From NCBI GenBank assembly GCA_013368315.1, contig JAACJM010000073.1:124001-188000 (forward strand): a stretch of DNA of 64,000 nt, written 5' to 3'. The stretch is from Tetrapyrgos nigripes (taxonomy: Eukaryota > Basidiomycota > Agaricomycetes > Agaricales > Campanellaceae). The notes beneath the pieces are model-generated. The model saw only the letters and a program-made list of their open reading frames with translations, did not search any database and had not been told where the DNA came from. Shown piece after piece: positions 42,655 to 53,713 of the stretch; position 1 is the first letter of the stretch; each line of letters starts with the position of its first letter. The position numbers and the translations under genes were made by a program.

Positions 42655-44763
42655 ATGGCCATAAACAATCTCTGGAGTCGAATGTTCCTTTTCCTGGCTG
42701 CCTTGACAATGGCGGGTGTGGTGCATGGTGCTGTTGTTCCGAAGCGCAGGTACGTGCCGAAAGTTGCTGGCAGTTTTGTTTGGGCGAATTAACGGTTACC
42801 CTCTTCTGCTTTCTGCACCGTTGCAATCAAGAGCAACAGTCTGCAACGGTCATGCTGAACTGTGCTCACGAAGCTATGGAAACGTCACCTTTATGGGCGC
42901 ACACGATTCGTTTGCATTTAGTAAAGATCCAATAATTTGTGCGTCCTCCACTGCCTCGGTTACATCAACGACTCCTGTTAATCATCCAACGTCTCTACTA
43001 TGTCCATCTTTCACGCTCGGTTCCTTAATGTGGTTGTCATGGTTGTCATGGTCATTCACTCACCAGTATCTCGGGACCAGTCAGTGGACATTCCGACGCA
43101 GTTGGGATTGGGAGTGAGGCTTCTGCAGGCGCAATCTCATGAGTACGTCTGGTTCGGGAAATTTCTCGGAAGCATGTTATTTACTGGATCAAATGTCCTG
43201 CAGGAAAGACGGGGAGCTCCATTTTTGTCATACGAGTTAGTTCCTTGTTCCCCTGTCCAAATCCCGTCTGATTGTTGTTCCTCCACAGGCTGTGTGCGTA
43301 TTCTATCATTCCAGGCTGCTTAATCCGGTTCTCGGCCTGCGTCGGATCTTCAAGTTACTGATCTTCTTGCGGTCTATCTTGCCCGTACAGACCCTCTTTG
43401 ATGGTGGACTCGTCGTCGATTACCTCAAAACCGTCAAAACATTCCTTGATGCAAATCCTAACGAAGTTTTAACGCTATTGTTCACGAATCCAGAAGGAGT
43501 TTCGGTTAAGGATGTTTGGAAGCCTGCATTTGATGATGCTGGTGAGTACATATGTACACTATAATTTTCATGAACTAGACTTGGTTTACTCACTCGATCC
43601 ACCGGGGTGGCGCATTGAAGGTATCACACCTCTAGCCTTCGTGCCGCCCAGTGTACCTGTCAAACAGTCGGATTGGCCTACGTTGGGAGAGATGATAGAC
43701 AGCGGGAAGCGTGTCGTGGTGTTCATGGACGCAGGCGCTGATACGTCCCAGGTTGATTTTATTATGCCCGAGTTTGAGATGGTGCGTCTTATTCCAACTT
43801 ATGAGTACTTACTTGGTACTGATAGCTAACTATGTCCTCTCACCGGCCCTCGTCTGTCTGTCGGAACTGCGAATACTAGATCTGGGAAACACCCTTCAGC
43901 GTCACCGATGACACCTTCCCTTGCAGTGTAGATCGAATCGACGGGCCATTGGCTGTGGAGGACCATACGTATATGATCAATCACTCGTTGAATAAGAATA
44001 TCCTACCTATTGGGGACGGAGTTATCGTCAGTGATCCTCTGGATGCGAAGACGACTAATGGAGTGGACTCGTAAGTCTCTGTTACATCTAGATTACGGAT
44101 AATTGCTCAACCTCACTTGCTTGATCCTTTCTCCTCCTGGCCTTCTACCTCTCCTTTTTCTTCCTGATTTATTGTAGCATCATGGCCAACGTCGCAGGTT
44201 GCGCACCACTCGGTGCCAACCGGAACCCACAATTTGTGTTGCTGGATTTCGTAGACGTAGGAGAAGGACTGAAAGCGGTCAACTTGTTGAACGGGTTGCC
44301 ACCGTGAGTACTACGCTTAGTACGCTCTTTGGGAGTTGGTGAAAGTTGAGAGCAGTCATTTTATTCTTAATGATATATTATTTTATTATTGGGGAATCAT
44401 TCTTTGGGCTTTGGACGGCGAACTTCTTTTTGTTGATCTCCCTTTCCTCGCCTGGTCAGACGTCGCGCCATGGATTTATCGTTTGAACCACGGAGCCCTG
44501 CTCTTTTGTTTTTTGGCATTCATCTCATGAATCTAGCCACATTGACGTTCTGACATTGCAGACCGGCGCCCACATCGACAGTGACAATAGTGAGTACGCC
44601 TCAAGCAGGGAATGCACAGCCAACAAACACAGGCAGTGCGCAATCTAATTCTGCAATGGCTGCATCAATGCATGCGCACGAGTTGACGCGATCCCCCATG
44701 ACTTTCACGACTATAATGACCGTAACGACTCTGATGATTTTGATGCCACTGATATTGGTATAA
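42655..44763 (+). CDS. Secreted, probably GPI-anchored PLC-like phosphodiesterase
   Basis: A signal peptide (MFLFLAALTMAGVVHG) leads into the PI-PLC X-like domain. CNGHAELCSRSYGNVTFMGA precedes HDSF, with the first catalytic-type His. DQSVDIPTQLGLGVRLLQAQ follows, then EKDGELHFCHTSC and LFDGGLVVDYLKTVKTFLDA. Later come WPTLGEMIDSGKRVVVFMDA and a Ser/Thr-rich spacer. The protein ends in a hydrophobic C-terminus (TFTTIMTVTTLMILMPLILV), which together suggests a GPI signal. Relatives are fungal PLC-like phosphodiesterases of unknown substrate. About ten introns are present. One exon is only 5 nt (43289-43293) and is needed to write the conserved HTSC motif. The frame is intact. Confidence 0.85.
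43289..43293 (+). other. 5-nt microexon (GCTGT) in the PLC-like gene
   Basis: The upstream exon ends at CATACGA (donor GTTAGT). An acceptor CCACAG ends at 43288, and a donor GTGCGT starts at 43294. The next acceptor, GTACAG, precedes ACCCTCTTTGATGG. Joining A+GC, TGT and ACC writes H-T-S-C-T-L-F-D. That matches the family's conserved HTSC motif, and no other combination of splice sites keeps the frame. Confidence 0.7.
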
Positions 44764-45658
44764 GGCTAGGGAAGGATATCTTTTGAAGGGGTACATACTT
44801 ATGGAAGTTTTGTGTGTACTTACTGTAAATTTAGAAACTTGATGTATTTGTTAGAGATTTGCTTACGACCAATTTACGACTTCATTCCGCTTTAGATTCG
44901 TACATGCTTCTTCCCCACTTCGGTCCAAAGCCTCCTTCCCAGCGTTAACCAAGTAACTAACTCTCAAATATCACTGTACCTCGTCATATTGAATCCCACT
45001 CTCGTCATCAAGCGATTGTGATCTATCTTGCTTCTTCGGCGTTCAGAACAGCAACACTACTCTTTTTTTTGCCGAAGTCGTGGTCTGAGCACGTTCTTGG
45101 CTGCCTTGGGTCAGACCCCTCGACCATACATGTCCCTTTCTTAGATCACGTAGTTGCCCGGGCAACTTACGCTTAGATATCCCGTCTAAATCAAGCCCGA
45201 CTCTAGCCGGATCAGCGGAAGGCGCAATGTGGCGGGGCTATGCCATATTTGGAAAGTGATGTCACGTTTAGGCGCCGCCCGTCGCTTTGGCATTGTTTGG
45301 GCGCTTCGAACTTCAACATGCATCAAACAAACATCTTCTTGGCAGACAAACCCAAATTCCTCATTGTTCCAAATATCGTATAGCTTTGATTACTCGGATC
45401 CTTCAAATGACTCGAACAAACGTCGCCCGACTGCCGACGGCGGGGAATCTTGATTGGAGAGATATGATTGGCTAGAAAGCTCCGGATATGAGGTATGATG
45501 TCCGCCTCCTCTGCCATCGTCTCTTCCTTATAGGCTCCGCATGGATACACTTGATTCAGAGTACGGGACCGACGCGTAATTTTGGAAGCTTCACTGAGTC
45601 AAGTGTCCGCAAATGAAATGTCGGGAATCGGTCTTACTGCACGCATTGTGGGTGGTGG
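44764..45658. other. Intergenic region
   Basis: About 900 bases without a supported gene. Short frames at 45229-45550 on both strands lack motifs. The rightmost part is the promoter of the DUF6699 gene, with TATAAGAAG at 45659. Confidence 0.5.
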
Positions 45659-45667
45659 TATAAGAAG
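45659..45667 (+). promoter_or_regulatory. TATA-like box (TATAAGAAG) of the DUF6699 gene
   Basis: The motif lies about 105 nt upstream of the ATG at 45769, the upper end of the spacing seen for other TATA boxes here. Confidence 0.4.
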
Positions 45668-45768
45668 CTGGAGGGCTGGTATGACTTGGTACGTTGTGTA
45701 TTCCTAATTCCAATCGAGTTATCCCCGTTTTGTGCTGACTGAATCGTCCGGTAGACCTTTGCTGGCTG

Positions 45769-46740
45769 ATGTACGCCCACAACTCTTCGTCAAACTTGCC
45801 GTCGCACTCGGTGTATACCCCTTCGTTACACTCTCACTACACCGCGACGTCGTCAACGTTAGTGAATAGTGACCATAGAACGAGGTCTACTACAAGTTCG
45901 CATACCCTTGTTGACGGTTATCCGTACGATGCCGACGCGTCCTTCAAGTCCAACGGTTCACATGGGCGTGCTTCCCATGTACCCTTTTCCCCGTCGTCGT
46001 CAGTTTCAGACGCGACTTGGGGCGAGGGACCCCCTTCACATTATTCTGTACATCATGCGTTACCTGCTGCTTCGCCCTTTCGCTCATCGCATTACGCGTC
46101 ATCGCTGTCGTCTGTGTCTCCCCATACACAATACGGGTCACCCATACCCTCGACACCACGGACAGCCCAGAGCCCCTCGTATACCTTCAAAGACCTGTCA
46201 AATCTATCTTCCAACACGTCATATATTACTCCGTATTCCCTCCATCCTTTTCTCATAAACCCTTCCTCTAGTGGGCTTTTTATAGACCTGACCCGACATC
46301 TGTCTTCGTCCTCCTCTCCTTCCCTTTCCAGCCCAGCAACTTCAACTCCCAAATCCAGATTACTCCTGCGCCTAACGAGGATATCTCCAGATCTATTCCT
46401 TGTCGTCAACCCTCACTCAACCTCAACCATCACCGTATCCGACATCTTCCATACCCTCACCGCCTTTCTCCTCTCACCTCTCTCCCACCCCTCCGAGCTC
46501 GCTCGTCTCCCTCCCAATACGCAAAAGAGAGGGAAAGACGGGTTCGGTGCTCGTTCGTCTCAAGGTATCCATGTTTATAAGCGTGGTATGCTTTGGGGAG
46601 ACTGTCTCGGAGTCGACCTTGAGAGAGGCAGGGCGAAGACCAAGTTTGGTGGATTGGTGTTTTCTGGAGTGTTTCCTGCTTTCAGATTTGAGGACGGGTA
46701 TGAGGCGGCAGAAGGTGTTTGGGAGGTGGTTTTTGTGTGA
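45769..46740 (+). CDS. DUF6699-domain protein (323 aa, intronless)
   Basis: The N-terminal ~150 residues are Ser/His/Tyr-rich low complexity (SHSVYTPSLHSHYTATSSTL). The C-terminal DUF6699 domain follows: ITPYSLHPFLINPSSSGLFI with the HP-L motif, LDLTRHL-type strand, a TSTITVSDIFHTLTAFL helix, and the closing GDCLGVDLERGRAKTKFGGL and GVWEVVFV. The domain is common in Agaricomycetes and of unknown function. The frame is intact. A shorter reading frame on the same strand extending beyond 46740 is a shadow. Confidence 0.8.
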   Translation: MYAHNSSSNLPSHSVYTPSLHSHYTATSSTLVNSDHRTRSTTSSHTLVDGYPYDADASFKSNGSHGRASHVPFSPSSSVSDATWGEGPPSHYSVHHALPAASPFRSSHYASSLSSVSPHTQYGSPIPSTPRTAQSPSYTFKDLSNLSSNTSYITPYSLHPFLINPSSSGLFIDLTRHLSSSSSPSLSSPATSTPKSRLLLRLTRISPDLFLVVNPHSTSTITVSDIFHTLTAFLLSPLSHPSELARLPPNTQKRGKDGFGARSSQGIHVYKRGMLWGDCLGVDLERGRAKTKFGGLVFSGVFPAFRFEDGYEAAEGVWEVVFV

Positions 46741-47395
46741 GGGCACCTATGTGCGCGGGCCATCGTTTTCCCGTGTACTGGTGTCAGCCAGTCCAGGCTT
46801 TCTGTCGCCCAACAAGCTGGCCCAGACGTCGATGGTTGACATCGAGCACTTGCCGTTTGACTGTGTCAGCCAGTCCCGTTCCGGAGCCCAAGTGCTTTTA
46901 ATTTCGTCTTCGCTCTTGTCTTCCTTCCTTCCCTCCTTCCCTTCCTCTTTTTATCCCTCGCACCGAGTCACTACTTTTTGACTCACTTTCCCCATCGACA
47001 ACGACTGCGCCGTCCATCACTATCATTGCCATGACCTGTGCCCCTGTAACTCCCTGTAACCTTTTTAATTTTTCGTTCTGCTCCTACTCGCTTTTAAATT
47101 TACTCTCCTCCTAGTTGTAGCGCTACAATCATATCCTCCCTACTCCCTTGTTCTGTATCATTATTTCTGTCTCTTACTAGTACCCGTCTTACTCTACCCT
47201 TTCCCCTGTCTTGATAATCCCTCCTCAGTCAGTCTACTCTACCCTCTATCACCAAATCTACGGACAATTTGCCTGTCGTCTTTTGATTTCTGCTTTCGGA
47301 CTGCGGACTACGAACTTCTGTGCTGTTTAATGCTCTTCTTGTATACTCATCCCAGCTCAATTCTTCTTGGACTTTATCTAGTTATCTATGTACAT
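46741..47395. other. Intergenic region, pyrimidine-rich
   Basis: About 650 bases between converging genes, mostly T/C-rich on the plus strand. It contains the 3' flank of both. No gene, RNA or repeat was recognised. Confidence 0.5.
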
Positions 47396-48949
47396 CTACC
47401 CTTCTAAGGATACGACTTCCACTGCCAGCTCTTCAGAATCCGGCGCAAGCAATGCATTCTTCGTAATCTCAAGGAATCTGTGCGTAAAATCCAGGTGTAC
47501 CTACCATATGAAGCGGGGTGAGGACGAAGTCAGCTCAGCTTCTCTCCAGATTCAGATAAAATAATCGTAGAGTAAACGCTCACAAAATGATTCCCTCCCT
47601 TCATAACAGTAAAATTGATCCATCTCTTCACGGGTAAGTCGTTCTTTCTCTGAGAAGTTTGATTCTGGAGTCGGTACTCATGAAAGGTCCTATGTATTTC
47701 ATGTGCAGTCCAGTTACAATTCCACGTTCCTTTTGAGGCCAAGAGATATGTGATTCGGACGTTGGGGAAGTTCTTCGAGTTTCGAGTCGACTTGTTGGTG
47801 TCATCTGAGGACAAGTCGAAGAAAAAGCAATCTTTGAGCTTTCGCAGCGTTTTTTGTGGAAGTGGAGTTAACCTGTAGTCGAGAGATACATAGTAGGTTT
47901 AGGTTAATAGTCAGGGACTGGTTGGGACTGGGGCTTCGCAAAACCGAAAACTCACATCCTAAAGTCAGAATTCATCGCCGAATCAAGCTTGATAAGTCTC
48001 TTCCAATCTTCTTCAGTCCAGCCATCTAACGAGTTTTTCTTTTCCTTTCCAGTCGATCCAGAGTCAGAGCTCAATCCTTCCGGCACGCCCTTCATTCCTT
48101 TCGAGTCAAACTCGATATTATGATCATAGTAAGCCGCTACCCAACGTGGAAAGAGCTTGAGCTTTTCCTCGAAAGATTTATCTGCGTGCGCTGGGTCTGT
48201 GAAGGGGACATATAGATTACATTTGTCGCACACTGAGGCTGGAGGATTGGGGCATCCAAAAGTGGTGGTTGGTGGGTCTGTTTAAAATTTCGAGGTGAAT
48301 CAAGGATTCACTCGAGAAACGAACGTTAAACATACCATAAAGCACAAGACCGCTCACATACCCCTTCAACAACTCATATCCTTCCTCGTCGTCCTCAAAA
48401 ATCCTGGTATCAGGATCCCAAAAGAGACTCATAGCCTGGATACATCCAGCGGACCAGCCTAGGATGACTACTCCTCCGGATCCTCTTCCTTCGCCCGCCT
48501 TTGGAATCCCCTCCCTAGAAATAAACTCCTTCAAAAAATCCTTCATCACTGCACCTAGTCCCTTCATAAATCCCGTATCTCCGTTGGCTTGATCAGCGAG
48601 TTCCTGTTCTGAGAAGGGTGTTGAGCCGGGATATCCACGACAGGTTAGGATGACTGTTCTGAGGTTGAGGGTCGGGGAGTGGGTGTGTATGGGAGCCATT
48701 GATTCTAAGTAGGAACGTAAGGGCCAAAGCTGAACTATACTTCATATGCACATTGCATAGCAGGAATCCGAGTCTGGCAACAATCTGGCACTCACCTCCT
48801 GTAAAGGCAGCACCATGTATAATGATGAGGGTGGTGTAATCGTCATGAGCAACAGAGTCGTCTGCTCGAGGAACACCACTATCTGTAAAGGAGATTTCGA
48901 CATTTCCTGGTAGACTGTATGTGTGGGGGGTGCACATGGTGTATGTCAT
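47396..48949 (-). CDS. Alpha/beta hydrolase-fold protein (3' end uncertain)
   Basis: The ATG at 48949 (MTYTMCTPHTYSLPGNVEIS) is followed by YTTLIIIHGAAFTG with the HG oxyanion motif. The second exon gives NLRTVILTCRGYPGSTPFSE and VVILGWSAGCIQAMSLFW. GWSAGC is the nucleophile elbow (Ser). The third exon begins PPTTTFGCPNPPASVCDKCN, and another carries VRITYLLASKGTWNCNW. Near the end the typical MKGGNHF contains the likely catalytic His. Introns at about 48797-48708, 48335-48278, about 47955-47873 and after GGNHF are GT-AG. The last one or two exons are not firmly resolved. FLEITKNALLAPDSEEL ending at 47396 is coding-like but does not join in frame without a one-base change; otherwise the protein ends near 47450. 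The substrate is unknown. Confidence 0.75.
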
Positions 48950-49143
48950 GGGTCGTTGGTGTCCCTGCTTCGCGGATTTTTATATCAGCGCTCGTACTAT
49001 ATATTATCGGGAAGCTGGCAACCACACTGGGATGGCCATTTGTTGAATATCTTCAGAATGGAGAGGCTTTGGATTTGTGGGATCAAAAATTTAATAGACT
49101 ACCACATTTTTGACATATATTTTGATGGCGACTCCGGCTCGTA

Positions 49144-49722
49144 GGGCTCCCAGCGGATCGGATGTGGATCGGATTAGGATCCATCCGCTCGGATGAGAAG
49201 CTCAGAAGTCCCAATCCACATCGGCGGATGGGCATCCGTCGGATGGTGGGCACATATACCAAAGGTAGCGTATAAAGCTTGCCTGAGGTCTTTTTCATTC
49301 TTTTTTTCACTTGTAAGTACACTTTGGGTCCATTTTATGTGAAATAAAAAAGTTTCCACTTGTAAATACAGGGTGCATGGCTCATGACACGGTATGGGCA
49401 TGTTGCCGAGGATATTTCCCACGGCTAGCTCAGCGTTGAGCAAGGCTTCAAAACGTCGAGCTGTACATGTGTTGACGAGAGTTTTTGTCGATGTTGATAA
49501 CCTTGCCAACTGTACAGGATCTCGGGAAGTCCCGAGAACTCACCCAAAATCAGTAAGTACGACAGGTTCCCACATACTTCACGCATGATGCATCCGACGA
49601 TGACCGGGCGGATGGTCGGATGGTATCCGTCGGTTGGGTGCACCTCCAGAGGCCCATCCGCCATCCGAATCCGAGGCCTCATCGGCGGATAGACGCCGGA
49701 TCATCCGATCCGCTAGGAGCCC
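49144..49722. mobile_element. MITE-like element, 579 bp, GGATCGGAT-rich ends
   Basis: The left end GGGCTCCCAGCGGATCGGAT (49144) and the right end, whose reverse complement reads GGGCTCCTAGCGGATCGGAT (ending 49722), match at 19 of 20 positions. Subterminal regions on both sides are rich in short GGAT/ATCCG repeats (49160-49245 and 49590-49710). The interior has no transposase. No convincing target duplication is present, so the ends may be off by a few bases or the site has decayed. Confidence 0.7.
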
Positions 49723-49857
49723 TTATGGCGAGCTTGGAAGCTCGTAGATTTTAATTGCATGTTTGCGTAGATACGTAGCCCTTATTTCCGTAGTATTTAG
49801 TACATCGTTCTGGATGTTTCCGCATCCAATTGTCCTTGCTTCCCGCCGTCATCTAGC

Positions 49858-50142
49858 ATGACAAACCGGAATATACTCGTTCTCTTGCTGCATCTCGCTC
49901 TCGTGTGCTGGGACTCACGACTCAAGAAGAACGTTTCAACTCAATCGGATCCTACCTTGGCTGAGGCATTCAACAACCCAGGTATGAGTCGACCCCTATT
50001 CAATGTCTGGGGATGCTCATCGTCGCTGCTCGAGTCCTGGCCGTACCCACTCGTTATCGCCTATTCTCTTGCTGTCCAAAGTCGTCTGACGAGACGCATG
50101 TGGCTGTCTATAGCCTTTTGTCCCAAATCCAATGCCATCTAG
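49858..50142 (+). CDS. Signal-peptide ORF, probably a truncated or unresolved gene
   Basis: MTNRNILVLLLHLALVCWDS is a plausible signal peptide. It is followed by KNVSTQSDPTLAEAFNNPG and then a GTATGA donor-like site. Several frames downstream are weakly protein-like (for example NPLHDYTFSQEERLRLQHTI near 50155-50215), but no consistent exon chain could be built. It could be a secreted-protein gene damaged by the adjacent insertion at 49144-49722. No function is assigned. Confidence 0.3.
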   Translation: MTNRNILVLLLHLALVCWDSRLKKNVSTQSDPTLAEAFNNPGMSRPLFNVWGCSSSLLESWPYPLVIAYSLAVQSRLTRRMWLSIAFCPKSNAI

Positions 50143-50229
50143 ATCAACTCTCAACCTCAATCCTCTCCATGATTACACTTTTAGCCAGGAAGAACGACTG
50201 CGACTGCAGCATACTATTAGGACCATAAA

Positions 50230-51525
50230 AAAAGACCCCAAAAGCTCCCAACATGGTTGCAGCCTTTTCCCGAGTCCCGCAAGTTATGCATCTTGTCACA
50301 CGTCTCAATAGAGTCTGACCACTGACTAGTTTCCACACTTTGCCATACTGTTTGCACCAGTCCATGTCTTTATCTTTGTTCCAAACACAAGTACCGTCTA
50401 TCGATATGTTATTTTGGAGTGGTAGGCTTGAGTTACAGTGGGGTATGGTGCAAAGTAGCAAGTATAGAGTGTAAGAAGGAAAGGAGGAGAAAAACTTAGC
50501 ACTGTAAGCCCTTTTATCCTCGCAAACACTTCGAACAGGTCAATATATCTATACAAGTTAGCATAACTGAACGTGCCTGGCTAAGCAGATGAGGGACTAC
50601 GACGCGAATACGGATTGGCAGCTTCCAAGGGACGGATGATGTACCTATTACATACATCAGGTTGCCTCCTAGACCCCCGGTGTATCAGTTCTTGGTCCCA
50701 GCCCGGGTAATACATTCCTCCTCCTCCTCATTCGAGATTTAATCCAGTTCAAAAATGCCCGACAAAAATGCACTCATCCCTGCCGTGTACGCAAGCAGGC
50801 AGCAAGAGCTTAATGACGTTCAATAACTAAAAGCTGAGCCAGTGGCGGTGCGCTCGCGCGGGAATCAAAACGTAAGTATTTTGGCCGCCGTCGGGAATCC
50901 TGACGTAAGTTCGAACATCCCTTTAGAGTCTAGACTTTGATGGTCAACGGTCAATAATACTCTGAACGCAGCGCTCTTCCCTTAGCAGCTTTTTATGCAA
51001 GCTCCCAGCCAGTACGAACTAGTAGCAGCCCTCATTGCCTGGTGTACATTTGCTACCGAAGCAAAGTCTTCTCCTGGAGTTCTGGGCCCTCCCTCAGTTT
51101 GACCTCAGTCACACAAGCTGGCTTAGCTAGAATTTGTCGACGGATGGCAGTGAAGACGACGGCAGATTTGATTGGCTCTCCTGTCCCAAGGTAGCCACTG
51201 TCAGGTACTTTGTGTCTTAATTCTTGTTTTGACGCAACGCAATTTGTTTCAGAGTTCAGACTGACAGTAGGTTTCCTCCAAGTCTTACTGAAGACGTTGG
51301 CTATGAAACTCTACCGAAACTACCCCTTCTCAAAACGCGTATCGTACTACTTGGCGAGCTTGGCGATGAAAAAGGAGATCGGAAATCATAACCATCAACG
51401 GATGCATATTATGAAATCGGTCTTAGTCGACCTTGGAAACAGTTTATCTTTCTTTTCCCCATTCCATTCCTTCATCAAACTCGGTTCGTGTACCACCAGG
51501 CGTGGAAACACACCCACCCACCGCC
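50230..51525. other. Intergenic region, about 1.3 kb
   Basis: No gene is supported. A minus-strand frame at 50144-50461 (ISIDGTCVWNKDKDMDWCKQ) has no start context or splice sites. The region contains no repeats that I could detect and ends in the leader of the GH105-like gene. Confidence 0.5.
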
Positions 51526-52949
51526 ATGCGTCATTACGTCGTCGGTCTTTATGTCTTTACACTCCTCGCCGACTTTACCTCGGCCTCGTTCCTCTCCGGA
51601 ATCGAAGAAAAGCTCCCCTCAGCCTTCACCCTTCTCACAAGCACCGCCCACAGTGCCGACAGCGTACATTTCCCTTTCAATCCTGGATTCCCGATCGAAG
51701 CAGTCGCCTCTCTCGCTGAAACTCTCCCGTCTCATTCTTGGGAATACGGCGCTGCCTCCCAAGCTCTCTTGGAGCTCTACAACCCCACCTTATCCGTTTT
51801 CAATCCAGACGCATTCTCTGTTCTCTTCACCATGATCTCCTCCTCGTCAATCACAGCGGTGAAAGCATTAGACTACGCTGCTACGGGCATTGTCTTGGGA
51901 GGTTCTGGAGCAAATATCCTGACCGAAGGAGACGGTGCGGTGGGTGATCCAGCAAGTCTGGGTGTTAGTGCTATCATGTTGGGAAAGGCAAATGGGGATG
52001 AAAAATACGCAGATGCTGCGAATGGGACGATTGATTACCTGCTTAATGATGCACCGAGATTTTGGAATGGGGCTATTTCGCAGCGAGTGGATGTTCAGGA
52101 GCTTTGGTAGGTGCCCAAGTATTCTTAACGACTTTTTTCACTAACCTGATTTACTCAATTCACCACAGGGCCGACTGGATGTACATGGTCCCACCCTTCC
52201 TAGCTTACCACGCTGCTGACACCTCCTCCATCTCCCTCCTGAAAGAATCCGTCAAACAATGTGGCGCTTACCGTCAAATCCTCCGTTCCTCAACTTCTAC
52301 TCTCTGGCAGCACGTTGCCGGTCCTCAGTCCAACGATCACGGTCTTTGGGCAACCGGAAACGGCTGGGCAGCAGCTGGTATGACCCGTGTCCTTGCTACA
52401 GTCATGCACGCGCCTGTAGCCACTGACACCGATGCAAACGCCAATTGGCAGTCCACCGCTATCAGATCGTTGTCTACGTGGATTAAAGAGATTTTAGATG
52501 GAGCTATGGCCAGTCCTCTTGATAACGGTCTCTTACGGAATTACCTTGACAACACTTGGGATGCTCATGGATTTGGAGAGATTTCGGGTTCGTCGTTATT
52601 GGCGTCTGTAGCGTATCGTATGGCGGTGTTGCAACCTGATACCTTTGGGACGACCTATATCAGTTGGGCGGATTCAATGCGTCAGGCTGTTGGATCGCAT
52701 GTGACGAAAGAGGGTATTGCTGCTCCGGCGGTTAACCCCCTAGCTTGGACAGATACGAACCCGTTTACGACTGGAAGTCCGGAAGGTCAGGCGTTTGTGG
52801 TGTTGATGTATTCGGCGTGGAGGGATTGTGTAACTCAGGGGGTTTGTGAGAAGCCGAGTACTAGTGACAGTGGGTCGACGGTGACGTATGCGAATAGCAG
52901 GAAGAGGGCACATGAAAAGATGGCTAGGAAGCATAGGAGGTTTCAGTGA
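51526..52949 (+). CDS. GH105/GH88-like six-hairpin glycosidase, secreted
   Basis: Two exons (51526-52106, 52169-52949) encode 453 residues. A signal peptide (VVGLYVFTLLADFTSA) is followed by an (alpha/alpha)6-barrel-type sequence: SHSWEYGAASQALLELYNPT, SLGVSAIMLGKANGDEKYAD, LWADWMYMVPPFLAYHAADT (the intron splits the first Trp codon), and NDHGLWATGNGWAAAGMTRV. WATGNGWAAAGM corresponds to the WARGNGWA box of unsaturated rhamnogalacturonyl hydrolases, and the Asp of ADWMYM to the catalytic-type Asp. Such enzymes remove unsaturated uronic acid residues from pectin fragments after lyases. The C-terminus is basic and unstructured (SRKRAHEKMARKHRRFQ). Exact substrate is inferred from family only. 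Confidence 0.85.
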
Positions 52950-53713
52950 CTTTGGGGTAAAGCTCAGTCATCTCTCGGGGAAGACTCGGAGGTCGCGGGT
53001 GTTGCCTCACCCTTTGAGGTCAAGGAGAGGTCAAAAGTGACGGTCTGACTGTGTCCTTCCCTCCGTGTCTCGATATTCACTGTTTATCATTCTCTACCTT
53101 TTTCCAGCGGCGTGCTGCGTTACGCTTCTTTGTATCAGACACTTCCGGCGCATTTGTCGCATTTGTATATCATCTGAGGGAGAAGGAGGATTCTATTCTG
53201 GGGCTCTTGACGTCCCTGTCCCACATCTATGTATTTTTTCAATCCATCGTCGTTCCTTACCGTTGACCGTGTTCCTTCCTTTGCACTTCCCTTCCTTCTG
53301 ATACTATCAATCCTTTTCATTGTCGTTCCTTTCTTTCATACACTCATTCATTTCTTCCAGTCGTTCATTTATTCCGAAATTGACTAACTCGGTGCATGTC
53401 GCCCCGTATTCTCCACTTCCTTATCTTACCTTCAGTCCTTCCTTTATCGCTCGTCGATACTATTGATACACTGCTTGGGCATTTACTTGTATCACTGGGT
53501 CTTATCCGATTAAACTCAAGTCATTTATCTATAAATTATTACATATGTGACTATCACTGCCTGTTTTCTTTCATACTTTTTTGGCAAACGCCAGGGAAGT
53601 CCTACTAGTCGACATGGTATGTATAAATACTTCGGAGTAAGAATGTACATAGTTGCTACCAATGTACAAAAAATCTTTCATCAGTTCGTTCTTGACTAGT
53701 TCCTTATCAGTGG
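52950..53713. other. Intergenic region, pyrimidine-rich
   Basis: About 760 bases between two convergent genes. It is C/T-rich on the plus strand and without supported genes. Frames at 53051-53320 are compositional artefacts. Confidence 0.5.

Noticed and set aside
46400..46981. 193-codon plus-strand ORF overlapping the DUF6699 gene
   Set aside because: Shifted frame over the end of a recognised domain; its extension beyond 46740 is pyrimidine-rich 3' flank.
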